From JASHVB01 sp049522565 (lineage in GTDB: Bacteria > Pseudomonadota > Alphaproteobacteria > Acetobacterales > Acetobacteraceae), in the NCBI GenBank assembly GCA_049522565.1, contig JBEKNT010000400.1:1-12171 (forward strand): 12,171 nucleotides of DNA, written 5' to 3'. Shown here piece by piece: positions 6,539 to 12,171 of this stretch. The first letter of the stretch is position 1. Each line of letters starts with the position of its first letter. Under the pieces are notes generated by a model. The model did no database searches. It was not told the DNA's origin and saw only the letters and a program-made list of their open reading frames with translations. The position numbers and the translations under genes were made by a program.

Positions 6539-7705
6539 ATGAAACCCCCGAGCGACACCAGGCATGGCGGCTCCGGTCGGCCGCCGTTCAACCGCAGCCC
6601 CGGACGGGGCGGCGGGCCCGAGCGGCCGTATCAGCCTGGCGGCTCCGGGCCGCGGCACGGCCAGGGCGGCCAGCCGTCGGGCCAGGGGCGCTCCGGCGGC
6701 CAGGACTCCCGCGCACAGGAACTGCACCTCCCGGGCCAGGGTCCGCGTCCGCCGCACGGCCCGGGACCGAGCCATCGCCAGGGACCCGGCCACGGCCAGG
6801 GGCCGGTGCACGGGCAGGGGCCGCGCGACCAGCCGTCGCGGGGGCCGCGTCCGCCCAACCAGGGCAAGGATTTTGCCGCGCGGCCACACCGCGACGGCGG
6901 CCCGAACCGCGACGGCGGCGGCCACCAGCGGCCATTCTCCCCACGCCCGCAACAGCACGACGCCCCGCGCCCCAACCCCGCCGATACCCCACGCGGCGCG
7001 GTGTGGCTCTACGGCACGCATGCCGTCGCGGCGGCGCTCGCCAACACCGCCCGCCGGCTGCGCCGGCTGCTGCTGACCGAGGACGCCGAGGCGGCGCTGG
7101 CGCAGCGGCTTCCGCCGCCCTGGCCGTTGCAGCCGGAGCGCGTGGAGCGCGGCCGGATCGACCAATTGCTCGGGCGCGACATCGCCCATCAGGGCGTGGC
7201 GCTGCTGGCCGATCCGCTGGCCTCGCCCAGCCTGCAACACGCGCTGGACCGGGCGGGGCCGATCCTGGTGCTCGACCAGGTGACCGATCCGCGCAATGTC
7301 GGCGCGATCCTCCGCGCGGCCGCGTCGTTCGGCGCCGCCGCGGTGATTACGCAGGACCGCAACGCGCCGGAGGAGACCGGGGCGCTGGCGAAGGCCGCCT
7401 CGGGTGCGCTGGAGACCATGCCGCTGCTGCGCGCGGTCAACATCGCCCGCACGCTGATCGCGTTGAAGGCCGCCAATATCTGGGTGGTGGGGCTGGATGC
7501 GGGCGGTGGCACGCTGGCGGGACCGGCGTTCGCCGGGCGGCGCGTGGCGCTGGTGCTGGGTGCCGAGGGCAGCGGCCTGCGCCGGCTCACGCGGGAGACC
7601 TGCGACGAGATCGCCGGGTTTGCCATGCAGGGGGCGGTCGGCAGCCTGAACGTCTCGGCCGCCGCGGCGGTAGCGCTGTATGAACTGACGCGCGGGGGGA
7701 ACTGA
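6539..7705 (+). CDS. rlmB: 23S rRNA 2'-O-methyltransferase RlmB (TrmH family) with long N-terminal extension
   Basis: A SPOUT methyltransferase that 2'-O-methylates a guanosine in the peptidyl-transferase region of 23S rRNA (G2251 in E. coli). Of 388 residues, the conserved enzyme occupies about 154-388: a substrate-binding domain (from VWLYGTHAV, 155-163) and the SPOUT domain with motif 1 VLDQVTDPRNVGAILRAA (Asn253, Arg259), SGALE (288-292), motif 2 LVLGAEGSGL (Glu343) and motif 3 GSLNVSAAAAVALYE (Asn371). Residues 1-150 are a low-complexity Gly/Pro/Arg/Gln/His-rich tail, probably disordered and RNA-binding. The ATG at 6539 has only a weak GGTGAG upstream; TATAGG at 6526-6531 would place transcription start almost at the ATG, so a leaderless mRNA is possible. 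The exact RlmB substrate is inferred from the family; other TrmH-like targets are possible. Confidence 0.88.
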   Translation: MKPPSDTRHGGSGRPPFNRSPGRGGGPERPYQPGGSGPRHGQGGQPSGQGRSGGQDSRAQELHLPGQGPRPPHGPGPSHRQGPGHGQGPVHGQGPRDQPSRGPRPPNQGKDFAARPHRDGGPNRDGGGHQRPFSPRPQQHDAPRPNPADTPRGAVWLYGTHAVAAALANTARRLRRLLLTEDAEAALAQRLPPPWPLQPERVERGRIDQLLGRDIAHQGVALLADPLASPSLQHALDRAGPILVLDQVTDPRNVGAILRAAASFGAAAVITQDRNAPEETGALAKAASGALETMPLLRAVNIARTLIALKAANIWVVGLDAGGGTLAGPAFAGRRVALVLGAEGSGLRRLTRETCDEIAGFAMQGAVGSLNVSAAAAVALYELTRGGN

Positions 7706-7770
7706 CGCCCGGGACGGTGCGTCGCGCAGACGCAACCGCGGGAACCGACTTGTCGACCGGAGGGGCAGAC

Positions 7771-8556
7771 ATGAGCGATTACGATCCGCACGCCGCGGCG
7801 GCGGCCTTGCACGAAGCCCGCCAGGGACGCCGCCTGGTCGAGCCGTTGCCGCAGGCCATCGCGCCTCGGTCGGTGGCGGAGGGCGCGGCGGTGCAGCACG
7901 CGCTGTGGCAACGCCACGGTGCCGTGGCGCCGGCGGGGTTCAAGATCGGCGCCACCGCGAAGCGCATGCAGGAATATCTCGGCCTGAGCGGCCCTGCCGC
8001 CGGGTTCATGTCCACCGGCGGCCTGCATCGCAGCGGTGCCACCCTGCGCTTCGCCGATTTCCAGCGGCCTGGCGTCGAGTGCGAGTTGGCGGTGCGGCTG
8101 GGTCACGACCTGCCGGCCGGTCCCTGCACCATGGCGCAGGCGATGGAGGCGGTGGGCGAGCTGATGGCGGGGATCGAGCTGGTGGAGAACCGCTACACCG
8201 ACCTGGCTTTGGTCGGCACGCCGACGATGATCGGCGATCAGGTTTACCACGCCGCCGCCATCGTGGGGGAACCCGGCAGCGGTGACTGGCGCGACCTGGA
8301 CGTCGCCGCGCTGCGCGGACGCCTGATCGTGGACGGCCACCAGCGCGACGAGGGCGTCGGCGCCGATCTGATGGGCCATCCGTTCAACTGCCTGGCCTGG
8401 CTGGCCGGCTCCTCGGTCGTCGAGGCGTTCGGCGGGCTGAAGGCGGGGCAGGTGGTCATGCTGGGCAGCGTCACGCCGCCGATCTGGTTGACCGGCCCGG
8501 CTACCGTCACAGTCGCGTTCGCGCCCTTGCCGCCGGTGCAGGTGACGCTGGTTTAG
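7771..8556 (+). CDS. 2-keto-4-pentenoate hydratase-like protein (MhpD type, FAH superfamily)
   Basis: A 261-residue member of the hydratase/decarboxylase group that adds water to 2-hydroxypenta-2,4-dienoate or decarboxylates oxalocrotonate in meta-cleavage pathways for aromatics. Visible features: GFKIG (56-60, with the conserved active-site Lys58), PGVECELAVRLG with metal-binding Glu103 and Glu105, and GIELVENRY with Glu136 as third metal ligand, followed by the family's HPFNCLAWLA and GQVVMLGSVT segments. The ATG at 7771 has GGAGGGG about 7 bases upstream; an earlier in-frame ATG at 7717 lacks support. No other meta-cleavage genes are adjacent, so the true substrate is uncertain. It begins 65 bases after rlmB and may share its transcript. 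Confidence 0.85.
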   Translation: MSDYDPHAAAAALHEARQGRRLVEPLPQAIAPRSVAEGAAVQHALWQRHGAVAPAGFKIGATAKRMQEYLGLSGPAAGFMSTGGLHRSGATLRFADFQRPGVECELAVRLGHDLPAGPCTMAQAMEAVGELMAGIELVENRYTDLALVGTPTMIGDQVYHAAAIVGEPGSGDWRDLDVAALRGRLIVDGHQRDEGVGADLMGHPFNCLAWLAGSSVVEAFGGLKAGQVVMLGSVTPPIWLTGPATVTVAFAPLPPVQVTLV

Positions 8557-8678
8557 CTGGTAAAACGCCTCCGGTTCTGGTAATGTTCTATTAACCCTGG
8601 TCGTGAGCGCGGCGTGACTGCGCGGCCCGCCACCGGATGGACCTTGCCAAAACGGCGTTACCAGCAGGAGTTCTTTCC

Positions 8679-8903
8679 ATGCCCGCCGATTGGCACACGC
8701 TCTCGAACGAGGCCCAACTGACCCTGGCGCGCGCGGCGCTGCATCGCGCCGCCGAGACGATTGCCGGCCAGGCCGAAGTGCTTGCCGACGAGATCGACAA
8801 TGGCGCCCTCAGCGATCCGGGCGGCGCGGACGCCTTGCGTTTGCTCGCGGCCGTAGTACGTGGTGCGGAGCAGGACCCGTTCGCCGTGGCGGGTCACTGC
8901 TGA
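8679..8903 (+). CDS. Small unknown protein of 74 residues
   Basis: The frame begins MPADWHTLSNEAQLTLARAA and ends EQDPFAVAGHC. It is mostly alpha-helical in character, with alanine-rich amphipathic stretches and acidic residues, and no signal peptide or membrane segment. The ATG at 8679 is preceded by CAGGAG with an 8-base spacing; the in-frame ATG at 8637 has no ribosome-binding sequence. It lies 24 bases upstream of the acyl-CoA dehydrogenase on the same strand, so the two are probably co-transcribed. I do not recognise a family. The reading frame has the same GC-rich codon pattern as its neighbours, which supports it being a real gene. Confidence 0.65.
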   Translation: MPADWHTLSNEAQLTLARAALHRAAETIAGQAEVLADEIDNGALSDPGGADALRLLAAVVRGAEQDPFAVAGHC

Positions 8904-8927
8904 ACCCGCAACCTGGGGGCGACAGCC

Positions 8928-10079
8928 ATGCCCGACCATAACCCGCCCGCCGCCGACACGTTCGCCGCCGACACTCTGGTCATCGACATGGTGCGCCGCT
9001 TCGCCCAGGAGCGGCTGGCACCGCACGCCGCGGCGCGCGAGAAGGCGGGCCGCATCGAGCCGGAGGTGATCCGCGAACTCGGCGAGCTGGGCGTGTTCGG
9101 CGCGACGACGGCGGAGCGGTGGGGCGGGTCGGAGATCGATCCGGTGACCTACGCGATGGTGCTCGAGGAGATCGCCGCCGGCGATGGCGCGGTGTCCACC
9201 ATGGTGTCGGTGCACAATTCCCCCACCTGCATCGTGATCGGCCAGTACGGCACCGACGCGCAGAAGGAACGCTGGCTGCGCCCGTTGGCCAGCGGCGAGG
9301 CGGTCGGTTCGTTCGGGCTGACCGAGCCGCAGGCGGGGTCCGACGCGTCGAACCTGCGCACGCGGGCGGTGAAGCAGGGCGACCGCTACGTGATCAACGG
9401 GGCGAAGCAGTTCATCAGCAACGCGGCGCATCCCGGCAGTGCGGTACTGTTCGCGGTGACCGATCCGTCGGCCGGCAAGAAGGGGCTGTCCTGCTTCGTG
9501 GTGGACAAGGCGATGAAGGGGTTCTCGATCGCCCGCAAGGAAGAAAAACTCGGGCAGAAGGCGTCCGACACCTGCGCGTTGTCGTTCGACGACATGGAGG
9601 TGCCGGAGGACCAGCGCATCGGTGCCGAGGGTGAGGGCTATCGCATCGCGCTCTCCACCCTGGAGAGCGGCCGCATCGGCATCGCGGCGCAGAGCGTCGG
9701 CATGGCGCGCGCGGCGCTGGACTACGCGGTGGACTACGCCAAGGAGCGCAAGGCGTTCGGTGGACGCATCATCGACTTCCAGGCGGTGGGGTTCCGGCTG
9801 GTGGACGCGAAGACGCGGCTGGAGGCGGCGCGGCAGATGACGCTGCACGCGGCGCGGCTGAAGGCAGCGGGACAGCCGGCCATCGAGGCGGCCTGCATGG
9901 CGAAGTTGTTCGCGTCGGAGGCGGCGGAGGCGGTGTGCACGACGGCGATCCAGACGCTGGGCGGGTATGGGTATCTGGCGGACTACCCGGTGGAACGGAT
10001 CTACCGCGACGTGCGTGTGTGCCAGATTTATGAGGGCACGTCGGACGTGCAGAAGCTGATTTTGCAGCGGATGCTGTGA
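8928..10079 (+). CDS. Acyl-CoA dehydrogenase, short/branched-chain type
   Basis: FAD enzyme introducing the alpha-beta double bond of acyl-CoA in beta-oxidation or branched amino-acid breakdown, passing electrons to electron-transfer flavoprotein. It has 383 residues, the usual length for the short-chain group. The order is an N-terminal helical domain, the first signature FGLTEPQAGSDASN (129-142), the middle beta domain, and the C-terminal helical domain with QTLGGYGYLADYPVERIYRD and QIYEGTSDVQK. Glu369 in IYEGTS is at the catalytic-base position of butyryl- and short/branched-chain dehydrogenases. The ATG at 8928 has GGGGG about 8 bases upstream. The chain-length preference cannot be read from sequence alone. 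It follows the 74-residue small gene; about 280 non-coding bases follow it. Confidence 0.93.
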   Translation: MPDHNPPAADTFAADTLVIDMVRRFAQERLAPHAAAREKAGRIEPEVIRELGELGVFGATTAERWGGSEIDPVTYAMVLEEIAAGDGAVSTMVSVHNSPTCIVIGQYGTDAQKERWLRPLASGEAVGSFGLTEPQAGSDASNLRTRAVKQGDRYVINGAKQFISNAAHPGSAVLFAVTDPSAGKKGLSCFVVDKAMKGFSIARKEEKLGQKASDTCALSFDDMEVPEDQRIGAEGEGYRIALSTLESGRIGIAAQSVGMARAALDYAVDYAKERKAFGGRIIDFQAVGFRLVDAKTRLEAARQMTLHAARLKAAGQPAIEAACMAKLFASEAAEAVCTTAIQTLGGYGYLADYPVERIYRDVRVCQIYEGTSDVQKLILQRML

Positions 10080-10359
10080 CGTCGTCTGCTTGGCGCTCAA
10101 GGCGTGTGGCGGCGCTGCTTATCGGTTTCCCGCGCAGGCGTCGAGTGCCTAATATAGTCAGTCATAGAACGGTGACTGGGAGCACCATACCCTGTGTCCG
10201 ATGGGTAAGACTTCAAGCGAGAGCGAGCTAATATGCGCGACGCTGGTACCGCAACGATTGCGCAGAGACACGCCGCACTCCGTAAACTCGTGGCAGGAGC
10301 CAAGGCGGAACGATTGACTGGAACGAGGCTGAGACGCCGCGGTGACCAATTGATCCATC
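10080..10359. other. Gap between acyl-CoA dehydrogenase and antitoxin gene
   Basis: No gene can be supported. Short frames exist (for example from ATG at 10201 and 10233 on the plus strand), but they resemble nothing I know, lack clear ribosome-binding sites, and one runs into the antitoxin gene. The base composition is less GC-rich than the metabolic genes. A perfect 6-bp inverted repeat CAGTCA/TGACTG (10159-10178, 8-base loop) lies after the dehydrogenase but has no T-run. The stretch may be remnant DNA that came with the toxin-antitoxin pair. Confidence 0.45.
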
Positions 10360-10713
10360 CTATACTACTAGGTCCTCCATCCGAACCCGCAGCACACGTG
10401 CGATGTCACGGAGCATGACCGGGCTTCCGTCCCGCGCACCATTCTCGATCTGCGCAATATAGGCCTGCGACACACCGACCGCGTCAGCGAGCGCCTGCTG
10501 CGTCACACCCCGATATCGGCGCCAGAATGCCAGCGGCGTCTTCGCCGCGAGATACGCGGCGGTGTCTTCCTCGGACAGCGTCTCGATCGCGCCTGATGCG
10601 ACGGCCTGCATCGCCGCAGCGTGGCCACGCGCATCGAGCAGGTCCTCGTATTCGTCGCGGCTCAGCAGCACCATGTCTTCGCCGTTCGGACCACTTGCAA
10701 TCTGCGCTATCAT
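10360..10713 (-). CDS. XRE-family antitoxin of a RelE/HigB-like toxin pair
   Basis: A 117-residue protein in two parts. Residues 1 to about 57 form an acidic region (MVLLSRDEYEDLLDA, 14-28) resembling the toxin-neutralising parts of XRE antitoxins. Residues 60-117 form a Cro/CI helix-turn-helix, with TQQALADAVGVSQAYIAQIE (71-90) as the DNA-reading helices. It probably binds and blocks the toxin encoded just upstream and represses the shared promoter. The ATG at 10711-10713 has GGAG 7 bases upstream, inside the 12-base gap after the toxin stop, so the two are expressed from one mRNA. The toxin-first order is that of HigBA-type modules. Confidence 0.88.
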   Translation of the reverse strand: MIAQIASGPNGEDMVLLSRDEYEDLLDARGHAAAMQAVASGAIETLSEEDTAAYLAAKTPLAFWRRYRGVTQQALADAVGVSQAYIAQIENGARDGSPVMLRDIARVLRVRMEDLVV

Positions 10714-10725
10714 AGCGTCGCTCCG

Positions 10726-10974
10726 TCAGTCGTAGATGCGCCCGCGCGGCCCAAGGCCGGTGACGACAATCTCGGTTTCCGCCTCCTCGAACACCACGCG
10801 ATAGTCCCCCAACCTCAATCGCAGCCCAGAGGAACCCTGCATCGCCTTGATGTTGTTGGCATGCGCCCCTGTACCCTCTGCGTATTCTCGCATGGCCCGC
10901 ATGATCCGGTCGGCCATGTTGCCGTGTCGCTTCAGGCTTTTCACCGCATCAGTCGTGTAGCGAACCCGCTTCAT
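10726..10974 (-). CDS. RelE/ParE-superfamily toxin (HigB-like)
   Basis: An 82-residue basic protein, MKRVRYTTDAVKSLKRHG at its start, with the family's two N-terminal helices, then LRLRLGDYRVVFE (51-63) and a final IVVTGLGPRGRIYD (69-82), the beta-sheet core typical of RelE-like toxins. Family members are mostly ribosome-dependent mRNA endonucleases. The usual C-terminal catalytic Arg/Tyr group could be Arg77, Arg79 and Tyr81 here, an inference. The frame is open to an ATG at 11022, but the ATG at 10972-10974 matches the family start. A promoter reads just upstream of it, with no ribosome-binding sequence between, which suggests a leaderless message. Followed by the antitoxin gene after 12 bases. 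Confidence 0.88.
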   Translation of the reverse strand: MKRVRYTTDAVKSLKRHGNMADRIMRAMREYAEGTGAHANNIKAMQGSSGLRLRLGDYRVVFEEAETEIVVTGLGPRGRIYD

Positions 10975-10980
10975 CGGCAG

Positions 10981-11008
10981 AATATAGCATTGTGTTATGT
11001 CGCAGCAA
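10981..11008 (-). promoter_or_regulatory. Promoter and likely autoregulatory operator of the toxin-antitoxin pair
   Basis: On the minus strand a -35 TTGCTG (11008-11003) and a -10 TATATT (10986-10981) are separated by 16 bases. The -10 ends 6 bases before the toxin ATG, so transcription would begin at or next to the A of the start codon. The imperfect palindrome ATAGCA-TTG-TGTTAT (10984-10998) overlaps the -10 and spacer, where a bound XRE antitoxin would block RNA polymerase. The promoter is read directly from sequence; the operator role is inference. Confidence 0.6.
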
Positions 11009-11145
11009 GCCCGGGCGTGCACGAATCACGTCACGGCGCCCATCTCTCCACGGTCCGCCACGTTCGAGATGAGGGCCTTGCGTCTGCCGCCGATCCTGGC
11101 GCCTATAGGACCGAAGCTGCCATCCATCCACCAAGGCACCCTTGC

Positions 11146-12012
11146 ATGAGCTGGCTGACCGAATTCGTTCGCCCGAAAATCCGCAACCTGTTCGCGCGGC
11201 GCGAGGTGCCGGAGAATCTCTGGCACCAATGTCCCGCCTGCCAGCAGATGATCTTCCATCGCGACCTCGCGGCCAACCTCAAGGTGTGCCCGCATTGCGG
11301 CCACCATATGCGGGGCAGCGCGACCGAACGCCTGGCCTGGACCTTCGACGAAGGCAGCTACACCCGCATCGAGTTGCCCAAGGTGCCGGCCGATCCGCTG
11401 CGCTTCCGCGACAGCAAACGCTACAGCGACCGCCTGAAGGAAGCGCGCGACAAGACCCACCAGGACGACGCCTTGCTCGTGGCGCATGGCAAGCTCGGCG
11501 GCCATCAGGCGGTCGTCGCGGCGATGGAGTTCGAGTTCATGGGCGGCTCGATGGGTGCCGCGGTCGGCGAGGGGATCGTCGCCGCGGCCCGGCTCGCGGT
11601 GTTGCAGGAGGCACCGCTGATCGTGTTCACCGCCTCGGGCGGCGCGCGCATGCAGGAAGGCGCGGTCAGCCTGATGCAGATGCCGCGCACGGTCATCGCG
11701 ACCCGGCTGGTGAAGGAAGCCGGCCTGCCGTTCATCGTGGTGCTGACCGATCCCACCACCGGCGGCGTCACCGCGAGCTTCGCGATGCTGGGGGACATCC
11801 AGATCGCCGAGCCCGGTGCGCTGATCGGCTTCGCCGGCGCGCGCGTGATCGAGCAGACGGTGCGGGAGAAGCTGCCGGAAGGGTTCCAGCGCGCGGAATA
11901 CCTGCACGAGCATGGCATCGTCGACATGGTGGTGAAGCGCACCGAACTGAAAGACACGCTGGGCCGGCTGATCGGGCTGCTACGCGTCAAGGAGTTGCCG
12001 GCAGCGGCGTGA
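11146..12012 (+). CDS. accD: Acetyl-CoA carboxylase carboxyltransferase subunit beta (AccD)
   Basis: With AccA this forms the carboxyltransferase that moves CO2 from carboxybiotin to acetyl-CoA, giving malonyl-CoA for fatty-acid synthesis. It has 288 residues, the usual length. The N-terminal four-cysteine zinc ribbon is intact: Cys29-x2-Cys32 and Cys48-x2-Cys51. The crotonase-like core shows MGGSMGAAVGEGI (132-144), TASGGARMQEG (162-172), the DPTTGGVTASFAMLGD stretch (202-217) and IGFAGARVIEQT (227-238), which form the oxyanion and CoA site. The ATG at 11146 matches the conserved MSWL start; the frame is open farther upstream, but that part is artefact, crossing the toxin-antitoxin genes. 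Only a weak AAGG precedes the start; a TATAGG at 11104-11109 might be a -10 element. The divergent neighbour is the toxin gene. Confidence 0.96.
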   Translation: MSWLTEFVRPKIRNLFARREVPENLWHQCPACQQMIFHRDLAANLKVCPHCGHHMRGSATERLAWTFDEGSYTRIELPKVPADPLRFRDSKRYSDRLKEARDKTHQDDALLVAHGKLGGHQAVVAAMEFEFMGGSMGAAVGEGIVAAARLAVLQEAPLIVFTASGGARMQEGAVSLMQMPRTVIATRLVKEAGLPFIVVLTDPTTGGVTASFAMLGDIQIAEPGALIGFAGARVIEQTVREKLPEGFQRAEYLHEHGIVDMVVKRTELKDTLGRLIGLLRVKELPAAA

Positions 12013-12091
12013 CAGGCGCAATGATGCTCCCCCTCCCCTTGAGGGTGGGGGGACGTGACAGGCGCAATGATGCTCCCCCTCCCCTTGAGGG
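12008..12091. repeat. Direct repeat of 38 bp (46-bp period) starting in the accD stop
   Basis: Two identical 38-bp copies, 12008-12045 and 12054-12091, begin CGTGACAGGCGCAATGATGC and end CCCCTTGAGGG. An 8-base GTGGGGGGA-like spacer separates them. The first copy includes the accD stop codon TGA (12010-12012), so the terminal bases of accD have been copied downstream. The copies carry the CTCCCCCTCCCC core of the dispersed G/C-rich repeat family. Confidence 0.9.
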
Positions 12092-12106
12092 AGGAGGGAG
12101 GGGGAG
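12073..12106. repeat. G/C-rich palindrome downstream of accD
   Basis: CTCCCCCTCCC (12073-12083) and GGGAGGGGGAG (12096-12106) form a perfect 11-bp stem with a 12-base loop, the same arms as at 2858-2884 and the core of 5600-5660. It would form a stable hairpin in the accD mRNA, although no T-run follows. A further C-rich run (from about 12146) continues to the window edge, so another copy may follow. Confidence 0.75.
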
Positions 12107-12171
12107 GGGTCGTGCGGTGTATGGCGTGGTGATTTTACCCGCACGCCCCCTCCCCCCACCCCCCTCCCTCA

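Noticed and set aside
6248..7735. 495-residue minus-strand open frame
   Set aside because: Antisense to rlmB and crossing the 52-bp tandem repeats; no recognisable domain.
8658..10100. 480-residue minus-strand open frame
   Set aside because: Antisense to the acyl-CoA dehydrogenase with its intact catalytic motifs; composition (His/Arg/Leu-rich) is typical of shadow frames.
10159..10178. Terminator after the acyl-CoA dehydrogenase
   Set aside because: The inverted repeat has only 6-bp arms and no following T-run.
10233..10418. 61-residue plus-strand frame
   Set aside because: Runs into the well supported antitoxin gene on the other strand and has no recognisable family or ribosome-binding site.
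11026..11913. 295-residue minus-strand open frame
   Set aside because: Antisense to accD, whose zinc ribbon and carboxyltransferase motifs are intact.

Overview
The window looks like chromosomal DNA from a high-GC alphaproteobacterium. Acetobacteraceae or another Rhodospirillales member is my best guess. This is inferred from the strong GC bias at third codon positions, the long antisense ORFs that such bias creates, and the kind of housekeeping genes present; no marker gene allows a firm assignment. Most of the window is ordinary core metabolism. I found no convincing new defence or biosynthetic system. The less ordinary material is at the left edge, in the intergenic repeats, and around a toxin-antitoxin pair near the right end.

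Left part (1-1645): two small adjacent minus-strand genes of unknown function, the first cut by the window edge. They are less GC-biased than the rest. A gene-poor gap follows, then a minus-strand tRNA-Gln (anticodon CUG) and an exported SYLF/Ysc84-domain protein. The 3' end of the tRNA points toward the unknown genes, which would fit an old genomic-island junction, but no integrase is visible.

Centre-left (1900-5434): a minus-strand dTDP-L-rhamnose operon in the order rfbB-rfbA-rfbC-rfbD. B/A and A/C overlap by 4 bases. C and D are separated by about 117 bases holding a G/C-rich palindrome. Together the four enzymes convert glucose-1-phosphate and dTTP to dTDP-L-rhamnose for surface polysaccharide.

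Centre (5435-7705): a terminator-like palindrome, crcB (fluoride channel, minus strand), then a 479-base divergent gap with a 64-bp palindrome and an exact 52-bp tandem duplication. rlmB (23S rRNA 2'-O-methyltransferase, plus strand) follows, with a roughly 150-residue low-complexity N-terminal extension.

Right part (7771-12171): a plus-strand MhpD-like hydratase of the FAH superfamily, a 74-residue unknown protein and an acyl-CoA dehydrogenase. Then comes a minus-strand RelE/HigB-like toxin and XRE antitoxin pair with a readable promoter, and finally plus-strand accD (acetyl-CoA carboxylase carboxyltransferase beta subunit). A 46-bp-period direct repeat begins in the accD stop codon, and the window ends in G/C-rich palindromic repeat sequence.
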